A stretch of 9,293 bases of DNA from Alphaproteobacteria bacterium. Lineage in GTDB: Bacteria > Pseudomonadota > Alphaproteobacteria > Micropepsales > Micropepsaceae. Made by a program: the position numbers and the translations under genes. Each line of letters starts with the position of its first letter. The first letter of the stretch is position 1. The stretch is taken from positions 1 to 9,293 of the forward strand of contig JAEKMB010000101.1 of NCBI GenBank assembly GCA_019508105.1, written 5' to 3'. Below, piece by piece: positions 1 through 6,700 of the stretch. The notes under the pieces were generated by a model. It had not been told where the DNA came from. It worked only from the letters and a program-made list of their open reading frames with translations, and ran no database searches.

Positions 1-91
1 TCGGCGGCGCCGGAGCTTGCGCGAGAGAAGCAAGCGGCGCGGCCATGAGAAGGGCGGCGCCCAGTGTTGCGATTGCGAGCCTGCGTTTCAT
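1..91 (-). CDS. Exported protein, N-terminal fragment (signal peptide only)
   Basis: Only the first 30 codons lie in the window; the gene continues past the left edge. The reading frame begins with an ATG at 91 and encodes MKRRLAIATLGAALL followed by a small-residue stretch ending ASLAQA. This is a textbook Sec signal peptide: KRR n-region, Ala/Leu h-region and a cleavage site near LAQA, then a Pro/Ala-rich start of the mature protein. A GGGGA Shine-Dalgarno lies 5 nt before the ATG. The gene starts 22 nt after the stop of the cytochrome b561 gene on the same strand, so it is probably the next cistron of that operon. What is known: such operons often carry further periplasmic redox proteins. 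No family can be named from the visible part. Confidence 0.7.
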   Translation of the reverse strand, partial: MKRRLAIATLGAALLMAAPLASLAQAPAPP

Positions 92-113
92 AAGGTCCCC
101 AGTCTTGTTGACG

Positions 114-785
114 TCAGAAAATGTAAAAACCCTTGGATATCGCCCAGACAAGGGCCGATACGATTACCGCTCCCAGCACAAAGCGCCACAGCGGCGCGGC
201 CTGCATCTCGGCCTCCACCTGAGCCTTGCCCGAGATCATCGGCGCCACCAGGTTGTGGCGCTTGTGGATGTAATAAAAAGCCACGGCCGCCAGGTGCAGG
301 CCGATTACCCACAGCAGATACTCGAACCATTGGTAATGCAGATGAGCGAGATGGCGGCCCTTCTTGAAGGTGACATAGAGCGACATCGGCCCGGAATAGA
401 GCCCGTCCACATCCACCGCGAACAGGCCTTGCACCACCACCGTCAGCACCATGCCCAAAAGCGCCAGCACGCTGAGCGCGCCCAAGGGATTATGGCCCGG
501 CGTATGCGGTGTGTTGCGCCAATGCAGGGTGCGGACATAGGCCAGGATGGCGCTTGGCCCGCGCACGAAATTCTTGAACAGCGCGGTGGAGGAACCGGCA
601 AACCCCCAATAGATGCGCATCAGCACGATCCACAGCGCCGCATAGCCGCTATAGATGTGGTAATCGAGATTGTTGTGGGTGCCGGTCCACCAGCACACCC
701 CGATCGAGATCACCAGCAGCCAATGCATGGCACGGGTGGGTAGGTCCCAGATACGCGCGGCTCTGTCCTTGGCGTCAGCGCCCAC
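114..785 (-). CDS. Cytochrome b561 family di-haem membrane protein
   Basis: The 223-residue product is an inner-membrane b-type cytochrome of the cytochrome b561 / Ni,Fe-hydrogenase cytochrome b subunit family, which passes electrons between the quinone pool and periplasmic partners. The family opening is present: RIWDLPTRAMHW (residues 11-22) leading into the first membrane helix. Four His fit the usual ligand pattern: H21, H43 (before SGYAALWIVLMRIYWGF), H150 and H164, the last two 14 apart as in relatives. GHNPLGALSVLALL (97-110) is another family hallmark, and a final hydrophobic helix lies near 201-217. The start is GTG at 785, preceded by AGGAA at good spacing. It begins only 8 nt after the cytochrome c' stop, so the two are almost certainly co-transcribed and probably partners. 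Quinone reductase versus quinol oxidase direction is unknown. Confidence 0.9.
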   Translation of the reverse strand: MGADAKDRAARIWDLPTRAMHWLLVISIGVCWWTGTHNNLDYHIYSGYAALWIVLMRIYWGFAGSSTALFKNFVRGPSAILAYVRTLHWRNTPHTPGHNPLGALSVLALLGMVLTVVVQGLFAVDVDGLYSGPMSLYVTFKKGRHLAHLHYQWFEYLLWVIGLHLAAVAFYYIHKRHNLVAPMISGKAQVEAEMQAAPLWRFVLGAVIVSALVWAISKGFYIF

Positions 786-793
786 GGCAATTC

Positions 794-1279
794 CTATTCT
801 TCATTGTCTTTTTCATAGTCTGGAGAGCGGTAGGTGTCGTGGCATGCTTTGCAGGTTTTGCCGATGGTCTGGACCTGGGCTTTGAGGCCGGCTTCGTCCT
901 TGGCCTGGGCGATCTGGTTGAGTTTGGCGGCATCGGCCTGGAGCTGTTTGCCGAGGCGCGTGAAGTCGTCGGGCTTTTGCCAGATGACGGGAAGGGCATA
1001 GGTCTTTACATGGGCCTCCGGTCCTGTGCCCTTGGGGAACCAGTTCAGCAGATAGCCCGAGCGGTCCTTGACGGTCTGGGCGTTGGGGATGACGGCATTG
1101 TCCCAATCGATGCGGCCTTTTTTGATCTCGTCGGTGATGGCTTTGAGGGCACCGCCCATGTCGCGCAGCTTGTCCTGGCGCGGCTTGATCTGGGCGGCGG
1201 GCGGGGCATCGGCGAAGGAAACAGAACAGGAAAGAACCAGTGCCGCAGCGGCAAGGCGGCAGATACCAGACGCAGACAT
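794..1279 (-). CDS. Cytochrome c'/c556 family periplasmic protein
   Basis: The 161-residue product is a small periplasmic four-helix c-type cytochrome. A Sec signal peptide covers roughly residues 1-23 (hydrophobic LAAAALVLSCSVSFA). The mature part begins near RQDKLRDMGGALKAI (34-48), the usual helix A pattern; M41 sits where low-spin c556-type members carry an axial Met, so c556 is as likely as true c'. WFPKGTGPEA (80-89) and LPVIW (96-100) are family features. The haem site CKACH (143-147) is near the C-terminus, as expected. Start choice: ATG 1279 has AGGAG 11 nt upstream and gives a compact signal peptide. ATG 1309 has AAGGGAG 8 nt upstream, but that site and ATG lie inside a strong hairpin (1305-1330); ATG 1327 has no ribosome site. 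It lies 8 nt before cytochrome b561, a likely electron partner. Confidence 0.87.
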   Translation of the reverse strand: MSASGICRLAAAALVLSCSVSFADAPPAAQIKPRQDKLRDMGGALKAITDEIKKGRIDWDNAVIPNAQTVKDRSGYLLNWFPKGTGPEAHVKTYALPVIWQKPDDFTRLGKQLQADAAKLNQIAQAKDEAGLKAQVQTIGKTCKACHDTYRSPDYEKDNEE

Positions 1280-1304
1280 GAAAGCAACAACTCCTGAGTG
1301 GACG

Positions 1305-1330
1305 GCCATGAAGGGCACTCCCTTCATGGC
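1305..1330 (-). promoter_or_regulatory. Strong intercistronic hairpin, 11-bp perfect stem, 4-nt loop
   Basis: GCCATGAAGGG and CCCTTCATGGC form a perfect inverted repeat around a 4-nt loop (CACT on the plus strand, AGTG in the transcript). It lies between the DUF1552 stop (1347) and the chosen cytochrome c' start (1279). There is no following U-run, so it is not a classical Rho-independent terminator. In the transcript it would bury an AAGGGAG ribosome site and two in-frame ATGs (1327, 1309). Likely roles (inference) are 3'-end protection of the upstream message, an RNA processing site, or restriction of translation to the 1279 start. A second, weaker imperfect hairpin (1328-1344, GGCGC/GCGCC around AATATT) abuts it and shares 3 nt. 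Confidence 0.6.
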
Positions 1331-1344
1331 GCAATATTGGCGCC

Positions 1345-2679
1345 TTACGCCAAAAGCTCGGTGTAAGGCTGGCGGATCTCCATTGAACCCTTGCCCCAAT
1401 TGTCCAAAGACACGCCCATGGCCTTCTGGATGGTCAGGCCGACACGGGAGACCGGGCTGGAATCGCCGGCCACATGATGGCCCATCTTCATCCGGCCTGA
1501 GGCGCCGCCCGCCACCATGATGGGCAGGCCGTCCACGGCATGGATCTTGGCAAAGCTCTGGTCGGTGAAGGCGAACACCAGCATATGGTCCAGCAAGGTG
1601 CCGTCGCCTTCGGGGATGGCGTCCATCTCCTTCAGATAGGAGGCAAACAGCTCCATGTTCTGGATGTTGTACTGGGCAACCCGGGGCTGATAGCCCAGCA
1701 CCGGATCGATCGGCTCTTCATGGGTGGACTGGTGATAGCCCAGGCTGTCGCCGGGAACGAATATCTGCGAGCCCGGCTCGGACACCGACATGTTGAAGAC
1801 CCGGGTCTGGTCGGTGGCCATGGCCATGGCGCCCAGCTTGGCCATCAGGGGGAGCGAGACTTTGAGATTGGGAAGGGCGTTGTTGCACACCATCTCGGCC
1901 GGGGCGGTTGGAATGGTGACCTTGGCCTGGATGTCGGGGCGCTGGAGTTCGGCGGCCATCTGCAGCTCGGCTTCGCGCACGGAGGTGAAGTACTGGTCCA
2001 TGCGGGCCTTGTCGGCGGCGCCCAAATTGGCCATGGCGGTCTTGCGGTTCTCCGCCACCACCGACAGCACGCTCTGCTGCACCATGATCTGCGGGTCGGG
2101 CTTCCAGTCGCCCTTGGTGGGATCCTGGAACCCGGGCCCGAACAGGCGGGTATAGAGCGAGAGCGGCGAGGCTTCGGCCGGCAAGGTGTTGGGACCGCCC
2201 AAGCTGGAATAGCTCTGTTTGGGATCGCCGGCGGCGGATGCCGAGACCGACTTGAAGCGGGTGCCATGGCTGATCACATCGGCGATCTGCTGGTCGATGG
2301 TCTTGGAATCAAACTCGCTCTGTTTGGTGGGCGAGATGCCGGTGGCGGCAGCGGCGGCGCCCGACCAATGCTGGTAGTTGGGATTGTCGTCCAGGGGGAC
2401 GCGCAGGCCGGAGAAGATGTTGAGCTTCTTGCGATAGCCTTCCAGGGGCTTCAGCTCCATGGTCATCTCATAGTCGGTGCCTCCCGCCTTGGGGATCCAC
2501 AGCTGCTTGGTCAGGCCAAGGCCGTAGAAATAGGTGCCAAAGCGCGAGGGCAGCGGGCGGCCGGTGGCGGCCAGGGCCTTGCCCTTGGAATCCAGGAAGC
2601 AGTCCAGGAACGGCAGGGCCATTACTGCCAGGGCGCCCTGGCAGGTGCCCCTCAGAAGAAATCTGCGATCAAGCTTCAT
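1345..2679 (-). CDS. DUF1552 family Tat-exported protein
   Basis: The 444-residue product matches the DUF1552 family, whose biochemical role is not established. The N-terminus has a twin-arginine signal (DRRFLLRG at 4-11, then a hydrophobic stretch to ALPFLDCF). Family-like features follow: GTYFYGLGLTKQLWIPK (48-64), a first block ending KLNIFSGL (85-92), NYQHWSG (101-107), a His-containing YHQSTHEEPID (315-325), and a C-terminal TLLDHMLVFAFTDQS (361-375) with LPIMVAGGASG (385-395). Length is normal for the family. AGGAG precedes the ATG by 6 nt. It starts 23 nt after the DUF1592 stop; these two families are regularly encoded side by side, so they probably act together. Tat export suggests the protein folds, perhaps with a cofactor, before crossing the membrane. 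No catalytic residues can be assigned with confidence. Confidence 0.88.
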   Translation of the reverse strand: MKLDRRFLLRGTCQGALAVMALPFLDCFLDSKGKALAATGRPLPSRFGTYFYGLGLTKQLWIPKAGGTDYEMTMELKPLEGYRKKLNIFSGLRVPLDDNPNYQHWSGAAAAATGISPTKQSEFDSKTIDQQIADVISHGTRFKSVSASAAGDPKQSYSSLGGPNTLPAEASPLSLYTRLFGPGFQDPTKGDWKPDPQIMVQQSVLSVVAENRKTAMANLGAADKARMDQYFTSVREAELQMAAELQRPDIQAKVTIPTAPAEMVCNNALPNLKVSLPLMAKLGAMAMATDQTRVFNMSVSEPGSQIFVPGDSLGYHQSTHEEPIDPVLGYQPRVAQYNIQNMELFASYLKEMDAIPEGDGTLLDHMLVFAFTDQSFAKIHAVDGLPIMVAGGASGRMKMGHHVAGDSSPVSRVGLTIQKAMGVSLDNWGKGSMEIRQPYTELLA

Positions 2680-2702
2680 GGAAAGCTCCTGTCTTAAATT
2701 AC

Positions 2703-4337
2703 TTACTGGGCCGCGACCTTGGTCTTGGCGGATGTGGGGGCGGGTTCTGGTTCGGGGGCAGGCGCACTGAAATAGCTGGGGTCTTCCACCAGGCCCTTGA
2801 TCAGGGCGCGAAGCCGGTAGCCGGACTCGGTGAAGGCGGTCCGGCCGGCCTTGAAGGCCGAAGCCGGCACATCTTCGCTGTTCTCGCCCCTGGAATAGGC
2901 AAACATCTTGCGGGCGATGCAGGCCGGGTATTTGGGATTGTCGTGCAGGAACTTGCCCAAGCCTTCGGCGCCGACAAAGCTCTTGCCCTGGATGGTGGCG
3001 GAGACATCGATGGGCTTGCCCTTCTCCTCGCTGCGCTTGCCGCCGATGGTGTCAAAGCCTTCCAGCGACAGGCCGATGGGATCGGAATGGGTGTGGCAGG
3101 AGGCGCAGGCCGAGTTGGAGGCATGAGCCATCAGCCGCTGGCGCACTGTCAAGGGGCCGGTGGGATCATTGACCGCCGAGAAGTCCACATTGGCCGGCGG
3201 GGTGGGGGTGGGCTCGCAGAGAAAGATGTCCATCAGGGCGACGCCGCGCTTGGTGGGCGAGGAGCGGCCGGGATGGGAGAACATCGCCAGCATGGAAGCC
3301 TGAGTCAGCACACCACTCCTGCCCGCATCGGCCGGAAACTCATAGGCCACCCACTCGCCCTTGAAGGGGAAGGCAAGCTTGTAATCGGCCGCCAGCGCCC
3401 GGTTGATATAGGTCTTCCGGGTGGTCATCAGATCGCGCATGTCGCCATTGTCGTGCAGGGCAAGACCGATGGCGGTGCGCAAGGTCTCTTCCTTGGCGGA
3501 GGCGGCAATGGTGGAGCTCCATTTGGGATAAAGGATGGAGTCCTTGGAGACGGTGTCGAAAGTGTCCAGCTCCAGCATGTCGTTGAAGAAGGCCTTCATG
3601 CCCGTATCCAGCCGGGGCGAGGTCATCAGCCGGTTCACCTGCTTGTCCAGGCCCGCGGCGGTGTTCAGTTCCCCGCTCTTGGCTGCTTCCAGGAGTTCGG
3701 CATCCGGCGTGCTGTTCCACATCAGATAGGAAAGCCGCGTTGCCCGGCTATAGGGCTCGATGGTGTAGCTCTTGCCGGCGGCAGGCACCGCCACTTCCTT
3801 GCGGAACAGAAAGTCCGGCGCCTGGATCAGGCTGGCCAGGCCATAGCGCAGGCCGGCATAGAAGTCGTTCTGGGACTTGGCCAGCTTGCCCGAAAGCCCC
3901 ACCGCATTCTTGAGTTCTTCCGAAGACAGGGGACGGCGGAACAGCATCATGCCGTAATGGCCCAGCACCTGGCCCGAACAGGCATCGTCCGGCGCCTTCA
4001 CATCCTTGGGCTTGCAAGGCAGCTTGGCGCGGTACTTCTCGGCCGTCACTTGGGCGGCGATGCTGTCGGCCATCTGGGTGAAGGACTCAAATCCCACCGG
4101 CGTCACCGACAAGGTCGAGGTCGAGGCCGCCTGCAGCCCCGCAATCCGGATGGTCGGCTCAAACGAGCCGCGAACCTCAATCTCCGGACCGAAAATATCC
4201 GCAATCGAATTGCGGTACTCCGCCTGCGTCAGGCGACGGAGGCTGGTGACAGCCTGGGAAGACGCCGCCAGGACGGGCGAGGCGGCAACGCCAACCAGGA
4301 AGGCAGCAGAGAGGACCGAGGCAAAAAGGGTTCGCAT
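2703..4337 (-). CDS. DUF1592 family c-haem protein (DUF1587/1595/1592/1588/1585 architecture)
   Basis: The 544-residue secreted protein has a Sec signal peptide (residues 1-25, ending PVLAASS). Domains by motif: DUF1587-like RRLTQAEYRNSIADIFG (34-50); DUF1595-like region with GHYGMMLFRRPLSSEEL (126-142); DUF1592 core from about 155 (LASLIQAPDFLFRKE, 168-181) to MKAFFNDMLELD (247-258); DUF1588 with SMLAMFSHPGRSSPTKRG (348-365), the hallmark LCEPTPTPPANV (373-384) and a CASCH haem site (411-415) followed by THSDPIGLSLEGFD; and a DUF1585-like C-terminus (LRALIKGLVEDPSYF). Many planctomycete homologues also carry an N-terminal cytochrome domain; this one does not. The tail is Pro/Glu/Ala-rich. 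It leads a sub-operon with DUF1552 and two cytochromes, so a redox role is likely but the substrate is unknown. The ribosome site is weak (GGCGGA). Confidence 0.88.
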   Translation of the reverse strand: MRTLFASVLSAAFLVGVAASPVLAASSQAVTSLRRLTQAEYRNSIADIFGPEIEVRGSFEPTIRIAGLQAASTSTLSVTPVGFESFTQMADSIAAQVTAEKYRAKLPCKPKDVKAPDDACSGQVLGHYGMMLFRRPLSSEELKNAVGLSGKLAKSQNDFYAGLRYGLASLIQAPDFLFRKEVAVPAAGKSYTIEPYSRATRLSYLMWNSTPDAELLEAAKSGELNTAAGLDKQVNRLMTSPRLDTGMKAFFNDMLELDTFDTVSKDSILYPKWSSTIAASAKEETLRTAIGLALHDNGDMRDLMTTRKTYINRALAADYKLAFPFKGEWVAYEFPADAGRSGVLTQASMLAMFSHPGRSSPTKRGVALMDIFLCEPTPTPPANVDFSAVNDPTGPLTVRQRLMAHASNSACASCHTHSDPIGLSLEGFDTIGGKRSEEKGKPIDVSATIQGKSFVGAEGLGKFLHDNPKYPACIARKMFAYSRGENSEDVPASAFKAGRTAFTESGYRLRALIKGLVEDPSYFSAPAPEPEPAPTSAKTKVAAQ

Positions 4338-4516
4338 GAAGCATCCGCCAGGCGTGGGATTCTGGCTGTAAAAATACGCGCAAAGCCCACAAAAGCGGCA
4401 TTTTTTACATATTTCTTACGCAGCTACAGGAATTTGGCGCGGAATCTGCGGCTTCTTCACCATCCTGCCCTGCTGCCAGCCCTCTTCCGGTCAATTGCTG
4501 CACTGCACAACGATTC
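4338..4516 (-). promoter_or_regulatory. Intergenic control region before the DUF1592 gene
   Basis: This stretch of about 180 bases between the NHL gene stop and the DUF1592 start is by far the longest gap inside the leftward series. It contains a markedly AT-rich block (4366-4419) in an otherwise GC-rich window. The block holds the shared 17-bp motif (4403-4419) and a GTAAAAATAC stretch at 4368-4377. I see no confident -35/-10 pair; TATTTT on the minus strand (4371-4376) is a possible -10 without a good -35. No clear terminator with a U-run follows the NHL stop. A separate promoter for the redox genes is inferred from gap length and base composition. Confidence 0.4.
4403..4419 (-). promoter_or_regulatory. 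Copy 1 of shared AT-rich motif GTAAGAAA-N3-GTAAAA
   Basis: Read on the minus strand this is GTAAGAAATATGTAAAA. It matches the copy at 7811-7827 at 14 of 17 positions, the three differences all being in the central spacer. The two GTAA elements are 11 bp apart, about one helical turn. It lies about 65 nt upstream of the DUF1592 ATG and has the same orientation relative to the downstream minus-strand gene as the other copy. A regulator binding site is inferred; no known consensus was recognised. Confidence 0.45.
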
Positions 4517-5641
4517 TCAATGCCCCAGCCCAGCGAAGTTGAAGCGCAACACCCGGCCGTCGCGCCCGTCGCCGGTGTAGAGGTTGCCCTGCGCGTCGGT
4601 GATGATTACATGCAGCCCAAGGAACATGTCGCGATATTGGCCGACATGGCCGAAAGTGCCTTGCGGAATTTCCTTCAGGGTCTTGCGGTCCAGCACGCGA
4701 ACTTGCTGGCGGTGACCTTCGCAGACATAGACAAAACGCTGGTCCTTGTCGGCGGACAGCGCCACGCTGTTGACGGTGCCAAAGCCTTCCATGGGAATTT
4801 CGCGCGCCACCACCCCCTCCCCTAAGAACTTGCCGTCCAGGGTGAAGGACTGGACGCGATTGTTGTTGCGGTCCGCGACATAGACGATGCCGTCTTTTGA
4901 AATCGTCAGCCCATGCACCAGGTTGAACTGGGTGGGCGCCGGTTCATAGGCGCGGGTGCGCGGCACGCTGTCGTCGGGGGCTTTGCCATAGGCCCCCCAC
5001 ATGCGCTTGAACTTGCCGGTATCGGCGTCGAACACGATGACGCGGCGATTGACATAACCGTCGGCGATGAACAGCTCATTGGCCGGCGCGTAATAGACCG
5101 GCCAGGCGGCGTGGTTGAGATTGTCGGTGTCCAGGCTGCCCTTGCTCTGGCTGGCATGGCCGATTTGCATGATGAATTTGCCGTCGGTGGTGAACTTCAG
5201 GCACTGATTGTCGTCCTTGCCGGTCTTGCGGTCATGGCCGTTGCCGCAGATCCAGACGTTGTCCTTATTGTCGACCGCAATGCCGTGCTCCTGCACCGGC
5301 CAATCGAAATGGGAGCGTTCCGCCTCGCTCATCATGAAGGGCCCGCCCCAGCCGCGCAGGAAATTGCCTTTGGCATCGAACTCCACCACCGAGGACGCCG
5401 GAACTCCGGAGGCTTCCTGGGGCGGCTCATCGAGCTGGGGCACGATGGCGCGCGGGCGCGAGATCACCCAGATATTGCCACGGGAATCAGTGGTCAGGCC
5501 GGCGATCTGACCGAAGAAATAGCCATGCGGCATCTGCTTGGGCCAGGTGGGATCGAATTTGAACTTAGGATAGGTCTGCGCCGCGGCTGCGCCCATCAGG
5601 CCGAACGCAAAGAGACAAAACAGCGCCGCAAATTTTTTCAT
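4517..5641 (-). CDS. Secreted NHL-repeat six-bladed beta-propeller protein
   Basis: The 374-residue product has a Sec signal peptide (MKKFAALFCLFAFGLMGAAAAQ region, residues 1-22), then a repetitive NHL propeller. Blade motifs visible: IAGLTTDSRGNIWVISRP (46-63), HGIAVDNKDNVWICGNG (119-135), FIADGYVNRRVIVFDADTGKF (191-211), LVHGLTISKDGIVYVADRNNNRVQSF (241-266), VNSVALSADKDQRFVYVCEG (290-309) and VIITDAQGNLYTGDGRDGRVLRF (345-367). The opening FKFDPTWPK (27-35) is typical of a family often labelled peptidyl-alpha-hydroxyglycine alpha-amidating lyase-like; that activity is not shown by the sequence. Start choice: ATG 5641 has GGGGA 5 nt upstream and begins a signal peptide; a longer frame back to 5764 would overlap the preceding gene and put 41 non-signal residues in front. 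It follows the hydrolase gene by 77 nt. It could be a lyase, lactonase or binding propeller. Confidence 0.85.
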   Translation of the reverse strand: MKKFAALFCLFAFGLMGAAAAQTYPKFKFDPTWPKQMPHGYFFGQIAGLTTDSRGNIWVISRPRAIVPQLDEPPQEASGVPASSVVEFDAKGNFLRGWGGPFMMSEAERSHFDWPVQEHGIAVDNKDNVWICGNGHDRKTGKDDNQCLKFTTDGKFIMQIGHASQSKGSLDTDNLNHAAWPVYYAPANELFIADGYVNRRVIVFDADTGKFKRMWGAYGKAPDDSVPRTRAYEPAPTQFNLVHGLTISKDGIVYVADRNNNRVQSFTLDGKFLGEGVVAREIPMEGFGTVNSVALSADKDQRFVYVCEGHRQQVRVLDRKTLKEIPQGTFGHVGQYRDMFLGLHVIITDAQGNLYTGDGRDGRVLRFNFAGLGH

Positions 5642-5718
5642 CACAGTCCCCAGCAATATCGCCACGGATATGCCACAGCGGCGGGTCCAGATAAATCTTG
5701 CACTGCACACACATCGCT

Positions 5719-6690
5719 TCACTTGCGTTGGGCGCGCTCGATCTCGGCATTGTTCAGGTTGCATTCCTTCAGCACCCTGAGATAGCGCAGGGTGCTGGCC
5801 GGGCCGGTGAAGAAGGGATTGGCGCCCTCGGGCCTCGCCCTCAGCTTTTCGATCTTGGTGGCCGCCTCATCGTAGGAGGAATGGTTGCCGATCACGCCTT
5901 CGGGTTTTTGCTCGGCGCTGACAGCGAGCAACCGTGTGGTCCATTGGTCATAGGCGCTGTGCATTTCCGCCGTCAGGCCCTTGTTGGTGATGCCGCCCAA
6001 ATATAGCAGGGTCCGCACCCTGCCCTTGTCCTTCACCGGAATCAGTAGGGATAGCGAGGCCGGTGTATGGCCCGCCGTGATGAACAATTTGATGCCGATA
6101 TCGCCCAATGTCACGGTCTGGCCATCCATCGCCACCTGGTCGCGGCGCGGCGGCGGGCCCCAGACAGGATTTCGCCCCGCGTTTTTTTCCATGAAATCGG
6201 AATCCAGTGCGGTCATGTAGACCTTGGCGCCGTATTTGTCCTGAAGGTACCTGGCGCCGCCATAGTGATCGCCATGGCCGTGGCTGACGATGATGGTCTT
6301 GATGCGTGCCGGATCCAGGCCCAGCTTTTGCAAGCCGGCGATGATGTATTTGTCCGCTTCTTCCTTGTTGTTCAGGGTGTCGATCAGGATGATGCCGCCT
6401 GGCGTATCCACGGCCCAGGCCGCGACAATGCCGTCGCCCAGGAAATAGAAATTGTCCGCCGCTTTGGCGGGACCGGGATCCTTGATGACTTTCTCGGCCG
6501 GCTGGCCTTCATTGGGATAACAGGTGATCAGGGCGGGGAATTTCCAGTTGTTATCCTGGAAGGCCTCCGCCCGCGACCTGGCCAGATGCGGCTGGGGAAT
6601 ATTTGCCGTATCCGGCGTGGCCTGGCCGAAACTGGCCTGCGTCACCAGGGTGAAAACGCAGGACAGTGCAATCGTGCGCACGGCATCCAT
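5719..6690 (-). CDS. Secreted metallo-beta-lactamase-fold hydrolase, subclass B3-like
   Basis: The 323-residue product has a Sec signal peptide (residues 1-22, ending QASFG). The zinc motif SHGHGDHYGG gives H137, H139, D141 and H142; AGHTPAS gives H208; IGNHSSYDEA gives H270. This HxHxDH plus two later His is the B3 arrangement, with both metal sites intact. The C-terminal NPFFTG motif (291-296) recalls a group of B3-like hydrolases found beside catabolic genes; beta-lactam hydrolysis is possible but not implied, and another ester, lactone or amide is equally plausible. Start choice: ATG 6690 has AGGAGA 6 nt upstream and begins the signal peptide; a longer frame to 6732 would run 32 bases into the bicupin gene. 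It begins 10 nt after the bicupin stop (TAG 6703-6701), and that stop overlaps its ribosome site, suggesting translational coupling. Confidence 0.87.
   Translation of the reverse strand: MDAVRTIALSCVFTLVTQASFGQATPDTANIPQPHLARSRAEAFQDNNWKFPALITCYPNEGQPAEKVIKDPGPAKAADNFYFLGDGIVAAWAVDTPGGIILIDTLNNKEEADKYIIAGLQKLGLDPARIKTIIVSHGHGDHYGGARYLQDKYGAKVYMTALDSDFMEKNAGRNPVWGPPPRRDQVAMDGQTVTLGDIGIKLFITAGHTPASLSLLIPVKDKGRVRTLLYLGGITNKGLTAEMHSAYDQWTTRLLAVSAEQKPEGVIGNHSSYDEAATKIEKLRARPEGANPFFTGPASTLRYLRVLKECNLNNAEIERAQRK
5770..5797 (-). repeat. 10-bp perfect inverted repeat near the 3' end of the hydrolase gene
   Basis: CAGCACCCTG and CAGGGTGCTG flank an 8-nt loop. It lies inside the coding sequence, about 50 nt before the stop, in codons for STLRYLRVL. 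A transcript hairpin is possible, but part of the symmetry may come from the amino-acid sequence (repeated Leu-Arg). Confidence 0.4.
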
Positions 6691-6700
6691 CGCGGGTCTC

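Noticed and set aside
45..743. Plus-strand open frame opposite cytochrome b561
   Set aside because: His/Gln/Arg-rich shadow; the minus-strand frame has membrane helices and four conserved haem His.
1540..2697. Plus-strand open frame (385 codons) opposite the DUF1552 gene
   Set aside because: Low-complexity Gly/His/Leu composition, no ribosome site seen and no recognisable family; the minus-strand frame is a clear DUF1552 protein.
4440..4516. Rho-independent terminator after the NHL gene
   Set aside because: No stable GC stem followed by a U-run is visible in the minus-strand transcript.
2943..4580. Long plus-strand open frame (545 codons) opposite the DUF1592 gene
   Set aside because: Its translation is Gly/His/Gln/Arg-rich with no domain or signal, as expected of the antisense shadow of a GC-rich gene. 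The minus strand encodes clear DUF1587-1585 motifs and a CxxCH site.
5642..5764. N-terminal extension of the NHL protein
   Set aside because: It would overlap the preceding hydrolase gene and lacks signal-peptide character, while ATG 5641 has a good ribosome site and begins a signal peptide.
4913..5785. Plus-strand open frame opposite the NHL propeller gene
   Set aside because: Shadow of the NHL coding sequence; the minus-strand frame has repeated propeller motifs and a signal peptide.
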